From contig NC_062998.1 in NCBI RefSeq assembly GCF_023078275.1, positions 18,427,916-18,491,915 on the forward strand: DNA of 64,000 nucleotides, given 5' to 3'. The stretch is from Leguminivora glycinivorella. Its lineage: Eukaryota > Arthropoda > Insecta > Lepidoptera > Tortricidae. The position numbers and the translations under genes were made by a program. Each line of letters starts with the position of its first letter. Position 1 is the first letter of the stretch. Positions 33,261-45,000 of the stretch are shown here, one piece after another. The notes beneath the pieces were generated by a model. It was not told the DNA's origin. It saw only the letters and a list, made by a program, of their open reading frames with translations, and did no database searches.

Positions 33261-33533
33261 ATCTCTTTCCGCTTATTATTATCATTTTCAATTGAGATCA
33301 AATCTACCTTTGGTTTCGATGTCAAAAATAGGTAATATTATTCAACAAATTAACGTGTCACAACGAGTTTGACAACCCTAAAGGTAGGCGAAATTTGGCA
33401 ACACGATGGACGAAAACCACCTTCACTAACGTTTTATTCTATTGTAAATTCTATACGTAAGCTAGCCATTAAATAATGAAAGAGAAATAGTTATAGCACA
33501 TACTTAATAATGTGAAAAATGTAACATTACCTG

Positions 33534-33660
33534 GAGGGCGATTTTTGAATCTCGCATACGGGATTTAGTCACTAAAATACCGGTTGAAAACGGTGACTTG
33601 CTTATTATTTTCAGTGTCAATTTTCTGAATTCGAACGCGTGAGACTCAAAAATCGGCCCG
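33534..33660. mobile_element. GGGGGCCGATTTTTGA MITE, copy 1
   Basis: The left end GGAGGGCGATTTTTGAATCT and right end GAGACTCAAAAATCGGCCCG are inverted repeats. The centre has ACTAAAATACCGGTTGAAAA and CAATTTTCTGAATTCGAACG. Copies at 35042, 49564, 50443 and 56272. Confidence 0.85.
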
Positions 33661-34000
33661 CTGCTCAGTATCACTTATAAAATCAAAGTTAAAACACTGA
33701 CATAAAAAAACGTGTGGTTGGTGTCAGTTGTTGTGAGAAAACGGACTATAAATATTTAATTGCAATGTTGGCGATTTGTTGTTTTGGTTATAATATGTAT
33801 AATGAATAGAATACCTACATAATTATATGATTGTTGTATTGTATGACATCTACCGCGGGACGACACTACGTGGGCTTATACTAGTGTGAGGCAACGTGAA
33901 GAAAAGTGCCACTTTGCTTCCTCCTAATAGGGAAGAGAACTAACAACCCTTTCCGAATGGGTGATGTGAAAAAAAAAATACTCAATAACTTTTGAATCGG

Positions 34001-34084
34001 AACTTAATCGCGTACTGTTTACATTTTAAACTGACCTCCAACGTTTCAGGGACGGCGTTGTCCCCATGGTCTCGGAGAAGACTG
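34001..34084 (+). repeat. dispersed repeat (ACGTTTCAGGGACGGC), copy 2
   Basis: AACTTAATCGCGTACTGTTT, CTCCAACGTTTCAGGGACGG and GGTCTCGGAGAAGACT align with 22313-22400. Confidence 0.75.
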
Positions 34085-34350
34085 TAATATGTAGTCACTA
34101 TAGAAAAGAAAGCTATAAAGCTGTGTTTTCACTGAGTGTTCTGAACAGTTTTTAATCGCCGCCTCAAATCTCTCAAGGAAGGTGGTTCTCAATTCGTCTG
34201 TATTTTTTTTTAAATGTTTGTTTCACGATATCTCCGTCGTTACTGGACCAATTTTGAATTTTATTTTTGATTGAATGTATATATGCATACAGATTGGTCC
34301 CATTTTTCTCAGAACCCAGTTCTGATGATGGGATCCTGGAGAAATCGAGG

Positions 34351-34872
34351 GAACTCCTCAAATCTGAAAGGCACACATATGGTGAATTTTGTGTTTTTAA
34401 GGAACAGCATGCATTTACGTACGGTACAGTGACATTTGGTGCAGTGGAACTGCTGATGATGGTCAGAACGGAACTCCTCAAATCTGAACGGCACGCTTAT
34501 AGTGACTTAGGTATTTTTATAAGAACAGCATGCACTTACGTCCAGAACAGTGACATTTGGTGCAGTGGAACTGCTGATGATGGTCAGCCGAACTCCTCAA
34601 ATCTGAACGGCACACTTATAGTGACTTAGGTATTTTATAAGAACAGCATGCACTTACGTCCGTCCAGAACAGTGACATTTGGTGCAGTGGAACTGCTGAT
34701 GATGGTCAGAACCGAACTCCTCAAATCTGAACGGCACACTTATAGTTACTTTGGTATTTTTATAAGAACAGCATGCACTTACGTCCAGAACAGTGACATT
34801 TGGTGCAGTGGAACTGCTGATGAAGATCAGAAGTATCAGAACGGAACTCCTTAAATCTGAACGGCACACTTA
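34351..34872 (+). repeat. minisatellite, about 120-bp unit, four units plus a partial
   Basis: GAACTCCTCAAATCTGAA begins units at 34351, 34471, 34590 and 34714, with a final partial at 34854 (CCTTAAATC). Spacings are 120, 119, 124 and 140 bp. Each unit ends with TTTGGTGCAGTGGAACTGCT. It lies about 800 bp upstream of the Cdc14 start codon. Confidence 0.92.
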
Positions 34873-35041
34873 AATCATTAAAAGCAGTTTTAAAAAATAC
34901 CTACACATTTCTACATATAATCCAACATTCGCAAGTAGCTTTCACCAGAACTCCAAAGGCGGCGGTTTTTTTTGCTTAAAAATTATGAGATAGCATTCGT
35001 TCGTTCGACTGATAAAGGTATGGAAGTCATTGGGAAGCACA

Positions 35042-35160
35042 GGGGGCCGATTTTTGAGTCTCACGGCGTTCGAATTCAGAAAATTGTCACTGAAAATAAT
35101 AGGCAATTCACCGTTTTCAACCGGTATTTTAGTGACAGTGAGACTCAAAAATCGGCCCCC
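35042..35160. mobile_element. GGGGGCCGATTTTTGA MITE, copy 2 (119 bp)
   Basis: Ends GGGGGCCGATTTTTGAGTCT and AGACTCAAAAATCGGCCCCC are exact inverted repeats. Confidence 0.92.
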
Positions 35161-35335
35161 AGACCACGAATTCGCCGTTCGAAAGTCTGTGGAAAACGAC
35201 GTAATGTTATTTTTGAAGAAGGACGACTAGTAATTTAATGATATAGTGATGACCACTCGTTTTAGATTCTGTTAGTAGAATTGAAATCGCTAGTAGTGGA
35301 GATATTATTGAACGAATTTCACGAAATCGAATGGC

Positions 35336-35357
35336 CGAGATTCAAAAATCGGCCCCC
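35336..35357. repeat. GGGGGCCGATTTTTGA MITE, terminal fragment
   Basis: Only the right end (GAGATTCAAAAATCGGCCCC) is present. Confidence 0.7.
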
Positions 35358-35643
35358 AGAACTGTTCAGAACACTTAGTGAAATCACAGCTTTAGACGGA
35401 CTGCGTTTGGACTGGCTTTAGATGCAATAGCCACCTAAAAGCCTTGTTACAATTACTGGCAATATATACGACATTGACTTATTCCTTATAACTTTTTAGT
35501 AAATGTCTGTCATGTAATGTCATGTAGATACAACTGTTTGTAAATTTTATAAATTATATTATATTATCTCAGTGGCGTTTTGCTGAATACTTTATTTTTC
35601 CTAATATGTATTTTATAAGTTCAAACAAAACATTGCTATTGCA

Positions 35644-36026
35644 ATGACGTCGCGAGGTAACGAGTTTGTGTTTAAGACAGAGTATATTAAAAACATATTA
35701 TATTTTGCAACTTTGAGACAAGATAAACAAATCAAAAGTACACCAGATACACATTATTTTAGTATTGACAACGAATTAGTTTATGAAAATTACTTCTCAG
35801 ACTTTGGACCCCTTAACCTAGGTTGTGTTTATAAATACTGTAAATTGTTGAGTGAAAAATTGAAATTATTTTTGAACAAGCAAGCTATTGTGCACTACAC
35901 GTCGTCAGATCCGAGGAAAGCGGCCAATGCAGCCTTTCTCATGGGCTGTTACGGAATATTGCTCTTGGGCTTATCTCCGAAAGACGCCTTGAAACCTCTT
36001 ACTATGAATGGATCAATTACTTATCG
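35644..36026 (+). CDS. Cdc14: Cdc14 exon 1
   Basis: 383 nt, phase 0 to 2. Encodes MTSRGNEFVF through the N-terminal Cdc14 domain with ILYFATLR, THYFSIDNELVYENYFSDFG, IVHYTSSDPRKAANAAFLMG and SPKDALKPL. Donor CG|GTATGT. Confidence 0.93.
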
Positions 36027-39000
36027 GTATGTACATAAGGTTAAATTGTATCGTTCGTACTTTTACCGACGCTGGAGGGTTGTCGATAGTGAACCTGTCT
36101 ACCATGCTGGGGCTTGATCACTAGTAATAGTTGTAATGTTATGAAAATTATACTATATTTAAGCCGCAAGGATTTCAATCTGAATCCTTCAATCCCCCGT
36201 GTTCCCGGCGCGGCGGCTCGCGTGTGATTCAGCATATACGAACATCAGAAACAATTGTCTTAAGCGCATATTTTCATGCTAAACGTTATATATGTATATT
36301 ATTTATTATATATAACGTGTACCATGTATGAGTAGTAGTACCTACTGATAATTCTGCTACTTACCGCTAGATGACTATGACCTTAACCCTTAAATGTATG
36401 ATGTTGCCACTTGGCTACAGTGTATATGTATAATTATAAATAAACGAGCCAAAATATAAGCTAGAGTTTTTTATTTATTTTTCCTAGATCATACATCTAA
36501 ATAACTAAATAAAAACATTATTTCCAACCAAAATTAAAAAATCATGCATTTAAAAATTAAGGATCAAGATAAAATGGCGGATATGTGTGAAAAAACTGGA
36601 TGATGGCGATTTTTAGTATATGATTTAGGCAGATTATTTCAGAGTTGGAAATTATTTTATGTTTAAACATTTTATCATAGGGGTTTCACAAGTAGTGTAA
36701 GGTAACGGACCCAATCATGGACAGTTTAAGAAAAAATTTCGCCTATTTTTGATATTTCACTGATAAATGTAAAAATTCTACCGCTGAGCGTGTTAAATCT
36801 TGAATGTCCTATCCTTCTTTTACATTTCAAGCGTATTGCAGAATAGATACTCCTATTAGTTTCTTCATAGTTAACAAATTAAAACTAGGTGTTTTTTCTC
36901 CAATTATGGACGGCAGTTCTCCAGTAATGGATCCCCCATTATGGACAGTGAAATAAGTTTAAAATTTTACTTTTAAAGCCAACTGATACTCAATGAGTCA
37001 ATTTTATATACCATAAATACAATTTGTTTGAGTTATTTTAATAAGGTTCCAGTAATGGATACTCGCAAAATAACGCCATTTCTTTATATCTTTGGAGCAA
37101 CAAACTAGTATGTTTTATACCTTATCTCATGCTTAATGCAGTAAGTAAAACGCATTCAAGTTTACACCGAGTATTATTTTTTTATTATTTTATACATAAA
37201 CTCAACTCTCTTAGCAACATTACTAAGAATTCGTCTTGATATGTTTTTCAGTAAAGTGGTGAATTTTATCTTGTCGCCAAATCCTTCAGAAATAACCGAA
37301 TTAATTGAAACTTCAAAATGAAATAGCTCTAACAACTCTAGTTTATGGTACATAGCCGTCAGTTTTTAGAAACTAATTTTAGATACTTATTTTTAAGGAT
37401 TTGTGTTTTTTTGTCCATAATGGCATCACCGTCCATTATGGGGTTTTACGTTACCTTTCTAATAGTAGTAAAACATTTCATAGTTATAAATTTTACCAAT
37501 TAATGATATATTTATACAAATAAGATTTAGCCTATTTAACTTCTAACACTGATTTAGTATTAAAACCGATGTTATTTTTTTTATTAATTTCCTAGAGTCA
37601 GAAAACCATTGTCTATCACATATACTCGTATTAATTTCTCGTTAAAAAAAAATGCATTTAAGGGTTATCGACAGAGTTAAACACGCTGGTCAACGGGCTA
37701 GCGGGCGTAGCACACTACCTAGTTGGATAAACTTTATCGCATCGGTGCGTCCCTATCGCACTTACAAAGGGTGTGAAAAGGACGGCCTGACGTTATATCG
37801 TTTATCACGCGACCGTGGTGTAGTTACTAATAAAATTAGCATACACCGGACAGACAGGGCAATTTAGTGAATTTAGAGTTTGGCTAAACTGAAAAGTCTG
37901 ATGAAAGTAATGAAAAGTTAAAATAAGTAAATAGATCTACTAATTAATAGTTATTTGTTATACAAGGGTGCAAAGTAGGATTTTAACGCCGAGTGTGGAA
38001 GTCTCTCGCTTAGCTCGTGGTTCAACTATAGAATCCTTTCACTTGCTCGTTTTTTAACACAAGAGAAGTAAAATACATTTTCACCACACCAACTGGTAAA
38101 GGCTTACTATGCTAATCGAAAACAGATAGCAAAATTGCATTTTATCCACTAGAGTGCAAAGTAATTTCATAAAATTTTTAACTTGATGTCACAAACTGGC
38201 TGTGGCTATTCACGTATAAATGATGATTTTAAATCAAAAATATTGAATAAATTGATAGATTTGATTTAGTTTTGATGTTTTATAGTCTGTATTTTGTTCG
38301 CGTTGGTGTGGTGAAAAATTTTGTGTTTCACGCGGCGGCAAAGTTTGTTTAACCTTCGTGCCTTGAAACCCTCGCAACGCTCAAGATTCCACTTCTCGAA
38401 CCACTCGCTACGCTCGTGGTTCAATATTAGAATCTTTCGCTTGCTCGGGTATCAATATTGGCACGTGCGGTTAAACAACAACCTTGCCCCCTTGTAAAAC
38501 AAATAACTATTGCACCCGAGTGTAACACAAAACTTTTTCCCTTACTATAGCGAGGAAAGTACAACGCAAAAACCGGCCAAGAGCGTGTCGGGCCACGCTC
38601 AGTGTAGGGTTCCGTAGTTTTCCGTATTTTTCTCAAAAACTACTGAACCTATCGAGTTCAAAACAATTTTCCTACAAAGTATTTATAAAGTTCTACTTTT
38701 GTGATTTTTTTCATATTTTTTAAACATATGGTTCAAAAGTTAGAGGGGGGGGACGCACTTTTTTTTCCTTTAGGAGCGATTATTTCCGAAACTGTTAATA
38801 TTATCAAAAAACGATATTAGTAAACCCTTATTCATTTCTTAATACCTATCCAACGATATATCACACGTTGGGGTTGGAATGAAAAAAAATATCAGCCCCC
38901 ACTTTACATGTAGGGGGGGGTGCCCTAACGAAACATTTTTTTCCACTTTTTATTTTTGCACTTTGTTGGCTTGATTAATATACATATTGGTACCAAATTT

Positions 39001-42000
39001 CAGCTTTCTAGTGCTAACGGTTACTGAGATTATCCGCGGACGGACGGACGGACGAACGGACGGACGGACAGACAGACATGGCGAAACTATAAGGGTTCCT
39101 AGTTGACTACGGAACCCTAAAAACGCGTTTATCACTGCTTCCAGTAGTTCCACAGGTGGTAAATCATCGTCATCACTAGATTCACTTCACTTTTATCAAT
39201 TTTAAAGCAGAAAAAAATGACTATATTCAAGGTCAAATTACTTTATCCACTAGTGGATAAAATGCGTTTTTACCCGCTGGTATTAAAGGACAAAACACGT
39301 GTTTCCGACCTACTTAGGGAAAAATAAATATGAATTCATTATATAATATTTCACGTAGGTAATAATAATAATATTAATATTCTTTATTGTGCACATTAAG
39401 TAATTACATACAACAAATAAGATCAAACAAGAAATTAAGCAACAACAGGCGGTCTTATCGCTAAAAAGCGATCTCTACCAGACAACCTTCGGGTAGTAGA
39501 GATCAATGTAACGGAGAAATATAAGGGTAGCAAAAAATAAGTGGTGTGAGAGAAAAAAAAAACCAGCACAAGTAACTACGTAGAAATATACATACTAATA
39601 TAAGTTATATAGATATACATACATACATATATATAAACAATATTATATATTATACATATAAAAAAGCAACAGAATAACATGTATAAGAAGTTTAAGGAAG
39701 TGACAGATAGTGTAATTTCAGTTGAGCCTTAAAAATTGGGAGAGATTTGGCACGCCTTAGATCAGACGGCAGAGCATTCCACAACCGAATCGCTTGAAAG
39801 GTAAAAGAGTCGTTATAGAATTATATGCTTTTCATTGGCGTTTGCATATGTAAGTTTAAAATGCCCCCGGTGTATGCTAATTCGTCAATGTTAGTTATGT
39901 ATGTTATACCACCATGGTTGTACCATTATGTCCATTCTATATTCTGTACCTATCATTACAACTACATACTACTACTTTTAATTTTTTTTCTGTTAAAGAC
40001 CTTTTCAAGACGCAACTGACGGAGATTCTGTTTTTACAATAACTTTACTAGATTGCCTTAAAGCCATCAAAAAAGCTCGAGATTTAGGATTGTTCAACTT
40101 CAAAGATTTTAATTACGATGACTATAATAGACTAGACAAGATAGCAGGTGGTGATCTGAATTGGATAGTTCCAGGTAAACTAAAAATCAACGGTCCGTAG
40201 TAAGCTCGGTTCTCCATAGAAATGTAGTTACACTTTCATTATAAAGCGATTAACTTAAAACATAATAAAAAGATTGCTCCTTAATCCTTGTACTTACAAT
40301 TGGATAAGGTATTTAAATGCAGATACCATAGTTAAATAATACAGTGAATGAATGTTTTACATAATACTTGTGCTATTTCGTTTGTTTTAAAACGAGAACG
40401 AAATTCTGTTGAATTAAAACCGAGCTTATTGCGGCTTCTTAACAATAAAATTGTTAAAGATGTAATAGTTATTTGTTATACAAGGGGGCAAAGTTGTATT
40501 TTAACGCCGAGTGTGGAATTGAAAAACGAGCAAGTGAAAGGATTCTATAGTTGAGCCACGAGCGAAGCGCTACAAGTGGTTTTCGAGTAATAGTAAAATC
40601 CTGAACTTGCGAGACTTTTTTCAAATTACTTTACACACTGGTATTAAAGGACGTGTTTCCGAAGTAAAATACATTTGCAAAGTTGTATTTTAACGCCGAG
40701 TGTAACACAAAACTTTTGAACCACCCTCACTATAGCGAGGAAGCTACAACGCAAAAAAATGCGTTTATCACTGCTTCCAGTAATTCCACAGGTGGTAAAT
40801 CATCTTAATTACTAGATTCACCTACTTTTATCAATTTTAAAGCAGTTAATTTGACTTTATTCAAGGTCAAATTACTTTACCCACTAGTGGATAAAATGCG
40901 TTTTTACCCGCTGGTATTAAAGGACAAAACACGTGTTTCCGAGCTAGTGAGGAGAAAAATTCTTTGTTAGTTGTACCATTAACTTTAAATATACAGAGTG
41001 TCCCAAGACTAAGGGACATGAACGGAAAGTATCTTAAATATCATAGATAGGGTATTTTGCTAAAATAAGACTTAATTTTATTTTTAAGGCACTGGTCCCA
41101 CCGCGAGCTAGTAAGCTATGAGCTATCGGCTATAAAAACGAACAAAAGATAAGCACTCTCGTGCAAATAAAAGAGACACGGCGATATTGATAGCTCACCG
41201 CTGGGCGAGTAACTATAAACATCGCCGTGTCTCTTTTATTTATGCGGGAGTGATTATATTTTGTTCGTGTTTATAGCCGATAGCTCATAGCTTACTAGCT
41301 CGCGGTGGGACCAGTGCCTAAAACTAAGTAAAACTGCATTCATAGATTTTTAAATAATTTCATGGTTAAACCGGGAATCAAACCCGCTACACGAGAAAAA
41401 AAACAACCTGTAATTTTGTCATACCGATCGATAGGGTTCATCATAAGGATTATTTTTCTCTAAATAACATAGTGGAGGACATAAAAGGAAGACCATGAAT
41501 TTTAACATTTTACATGGCATACTCTTAAATTTTGTCCATACAAATTTCAAAAAAGAATTAAAAATCTTTGAATGCAGTTTACCAAGTTTTAAAAATAAAA
41601 TAAAGTCTTCTTTCAGCAATATATCCTATCTGTGATATTTTAGGTATTTTCCCTTCATGTCCCATGGTCTTGGGACATGAAGGGGCATTAGGTACATGGA
41701 CTTGGGACATTGTGTAATTTTCAGGAAAATTTTTGGCTTTCATTGGACCCGTGGATGTCGACTACAGCGTAAATCTGTACCATCCACCTGAAATTTATAT
41801 GAGTTATTTCTTAGAGAATGATGTGAAAATGGTTATCAGATTGAACAAGAAACTTTACGATGGAGACGTGTGAGTAGATGGATATACCTACCTATGTGAA
41901 TTTTAACGATAGACATGTATTCCAAGTCTAGAATATATCATATATGCGGGATAGAGATTGAGTGTCGATAAATGATGTACAGATTCAACCAAGTGGGGAT

Positions 42001-45000
42001 CGCCCACCACGACCTGTTCTTCCCGGATGGGTCGTGCCCGCCGCGACACATCCTCTTCAAGTTCCTGCAGATCAGCGAGGACACCGCTGGAGCCATCGCC
42101 GTGCACTGCAAGGTTACGAGTTTATTATCTAAACTTTGACTACAGCGCACAGCGTATATAATACTACAAGTACAGAAGGGGAAATCCTGTGCATATCTAA
42201 AGCACAGTATATAAAAGAGTACTATCGTACAGTATGCATGGCCACTCCCGCTCGCCGCTGAAAGCGCCGCCCACCCCCTCTCGGCTACCTCACAGTTACT
42301 GCCTGTCAAAAACGAGAACAGTCGACCTGCCATATTTCACTCATACAAGCATAGTACGCGTTCACCTACACGAGCTTAGACTGTGTGCTAGGAACGCGCC
42401 TATTTCATATACATATTTGATCGCCAGTGTCCGAGGTGTGTCTAAAGGGAGAAAGCAGTGACGATGCTCATCCTTTATCATTAGCTAGGACAAATCAAGA
42501 AGATGTACTTACCGTCTTATCCTTTCTGATATCTGACTTAGGATTTGTTTAGGCAGGTCTAGGGCGCACGGGGTCACTGATCGGCAGTTACCTGATTAAA
42601 CACTACCGGATGACCGCGCGCGAAGCTATCGGATGGATGAGGATATGCAGGCCCGGCTCGGTCATCGGCCATCAACAGGTGACTCATTACTTGTAGAACG
42701 AGGTCTTCGGGTCCTAAACTATTTCGATGTGTATAATAATGTGTATGCATAGCCAGTGTGATTCACTGCAATTTACTCAACGCAGTATAGAATCGTCCCA
42801 CGATAAGTCTGCATAGATTTTAATAGCCCCGCCTCTGCAAGGGTTAAGTAAACGTCATAATTTCATCAAAGTTTGACGTTTAAAATAACATCTGCACTGG
42901 CGAGGCTGTGAAAATCGTTGCAAACTTATCGTGGGACGATTCTAACTCATTAATTAAATTTATTTAAATAGGTACTTATTAGTAGTTTTAGTTTAATTAT
43001 GCGGTACTGCAGCCGATATATGTGACTTTTTCATATAAAAAGTACCTCAATCTTGCTTAACAGAAGTACGAAATTTTCTCGTACACAATACGAATAATAA
43101 ATAACCTGTTCGAGGTTCCCTGAGTTTTTGACAATGTGGAACTTTTTACTTGAGAACTGCACATACACGGTGTAACATGAGGAAACCGAATCATTTTAAC
43201 AGCGTATTTTATTCGTAAACACATTTCTAGACTGTCATATAAACTTTTTTAGATTTCGCTTAGTTTGACACTTATTCCAAACCATTAATATAAAATTTAT
43301 ATTATAAATAAACAACTCATTATTATTTATTTGTACAACATGTTTTTTGGGGCATAATCTAATTGCCTTATAGATGTCAAACAATTTTAAGAAACACATT
43401 GCAGAGAGTAGATTTTAAGAAAAAAACACAAAATATTAATTTTAGGTGACAGTTTTATTGATTACGGTGACGGTTTTATTTAAGGTAATGCCAGAACCGA
43501 TTTTAGATATATACAGAAGAGGTCCTTACTATAGAGCTATACAGATATAACGGCCTATAAAGTAACAAGCCTACCTCACCAAATAAAATGTGTAGATAAA
43601 ACTTCGGCCTATTTATAACTAAGCTCAAGAATGTACTATTGAACAAGGCATACTACTCTATCCAAGAGTATATGGAAGATACACACTTATAATAAGCCTA
43701 ATTAGTAATTAAGTTTAAATAGTATGTATTCAAAATTGCCATACCCCACCAGGGTGCCATGTGATCCTATGTACCTATATGCAAACAACTTTGTAACCAT
43801 GGTTCGCAATAAATGATTATCTTATCTTATCTTATCTCATACATTTGAAAATAGGGAACTTGACTGTTCTTAAATTAATAGTTATTTGTTATACAAGGGG
43901 GCAAAGTTGTATTTTAACGCCGAGTGTGGAATTGAAAAACGAACAAGTGAAAGGATTCTATAGCTGAACCACGAGCGAAGCGAGTGGTTCGAGAATAGAA
44001 TCCTGAACTTGCGAGTTTTTTAACACACGAGAAGTAAAATACATTTGCACCCGAGTGTAACACAAAACTTTTCCCCTCGCTATAGCGAGGAAACTACAAC
44101 GCAAAAAATGCGTTTATCACTGCTTCCAGTAGTTCCACAGGTGGTAAATCATCTTAATTACTGGATTCTCCTACTTTTATCAATTTTAAAGCAGTTAATT
44201 TGACTTTATTCAAGGTCAAATTACTTTACCCACTAGTGGATATGCGTTTTTTCCGCTGGTATTAAAGTACAAAACACGTGTTTCCGAGCTAGTGAGGGAA
44301 AAATATATTATACCATGCACGAAATAAAGCATCAGATAATTATAAGAAAAACATGGACAGAAGTTATTTTTAAATCCAATTTCTATTTAATAAGTCAGGT
44401 AGAAATATATAAAGTAACTGAATTGACCGTGACGTCACTCAATTCGATTTACATGCGCGGATCCAGGGGGGGTCATGACCCCCCCCTGGAGCCTAGGTTG
44501 GCCATACAAATAGACCACGTGACCCCCCCTCTGGGGCCTGGGCCTTTACCACGTGACCCCCCCCCTGGGCACGAAGCTGGATCCGCGCTTGTCGATTTAA
44601 TATTAATTTCATATTCGCAAGTCGTTCAAATTCGTTTTGACAGCTCTTAAAAAAACTCTTTGACTAGGAGGCAAGTAGCCTATACTAAAAACAAGACATC
44701 TTTTGCCGAAATTTATTTAAACTCGTATAACATTTTTGCTTTCTTTCAGCCTGCGTGGTTACAATCTGTCGGGTTCCTCAAGTTACACCGTGTATATCAT
44801 AATAATATCTTAACAGCCGAGGCCTAACTTAAAGCAGTAATAATGCGTGTTACAGGCATGGCTAGAGCAAATAGAAAGTTGGCTGACAAAACAAGGCAAC
44901 ATGTATAGGTAAATATATAAATTGTTCATCTACTTTGGCCGTTGAAGACATACTACTCGATATCGAAAAACATGCGAAGTCTATAACGCCGTCGCCGCGC

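Noticed and set aside
34267..34854. Open frames with repeated LLKSERH on the plus strand and the matching minus frames
   Set aside because: They follow from a 120-bp tandem repeat whose period is divisible by three; there is no start context, splice support or known domain.
44315..44650. 111-codon open frame with Pro/Gly-rich end
   Set aside because: It reads through the 140-bp hAT-like MITE and repeat flank; the Pro run comes from C-runs of the MITE.
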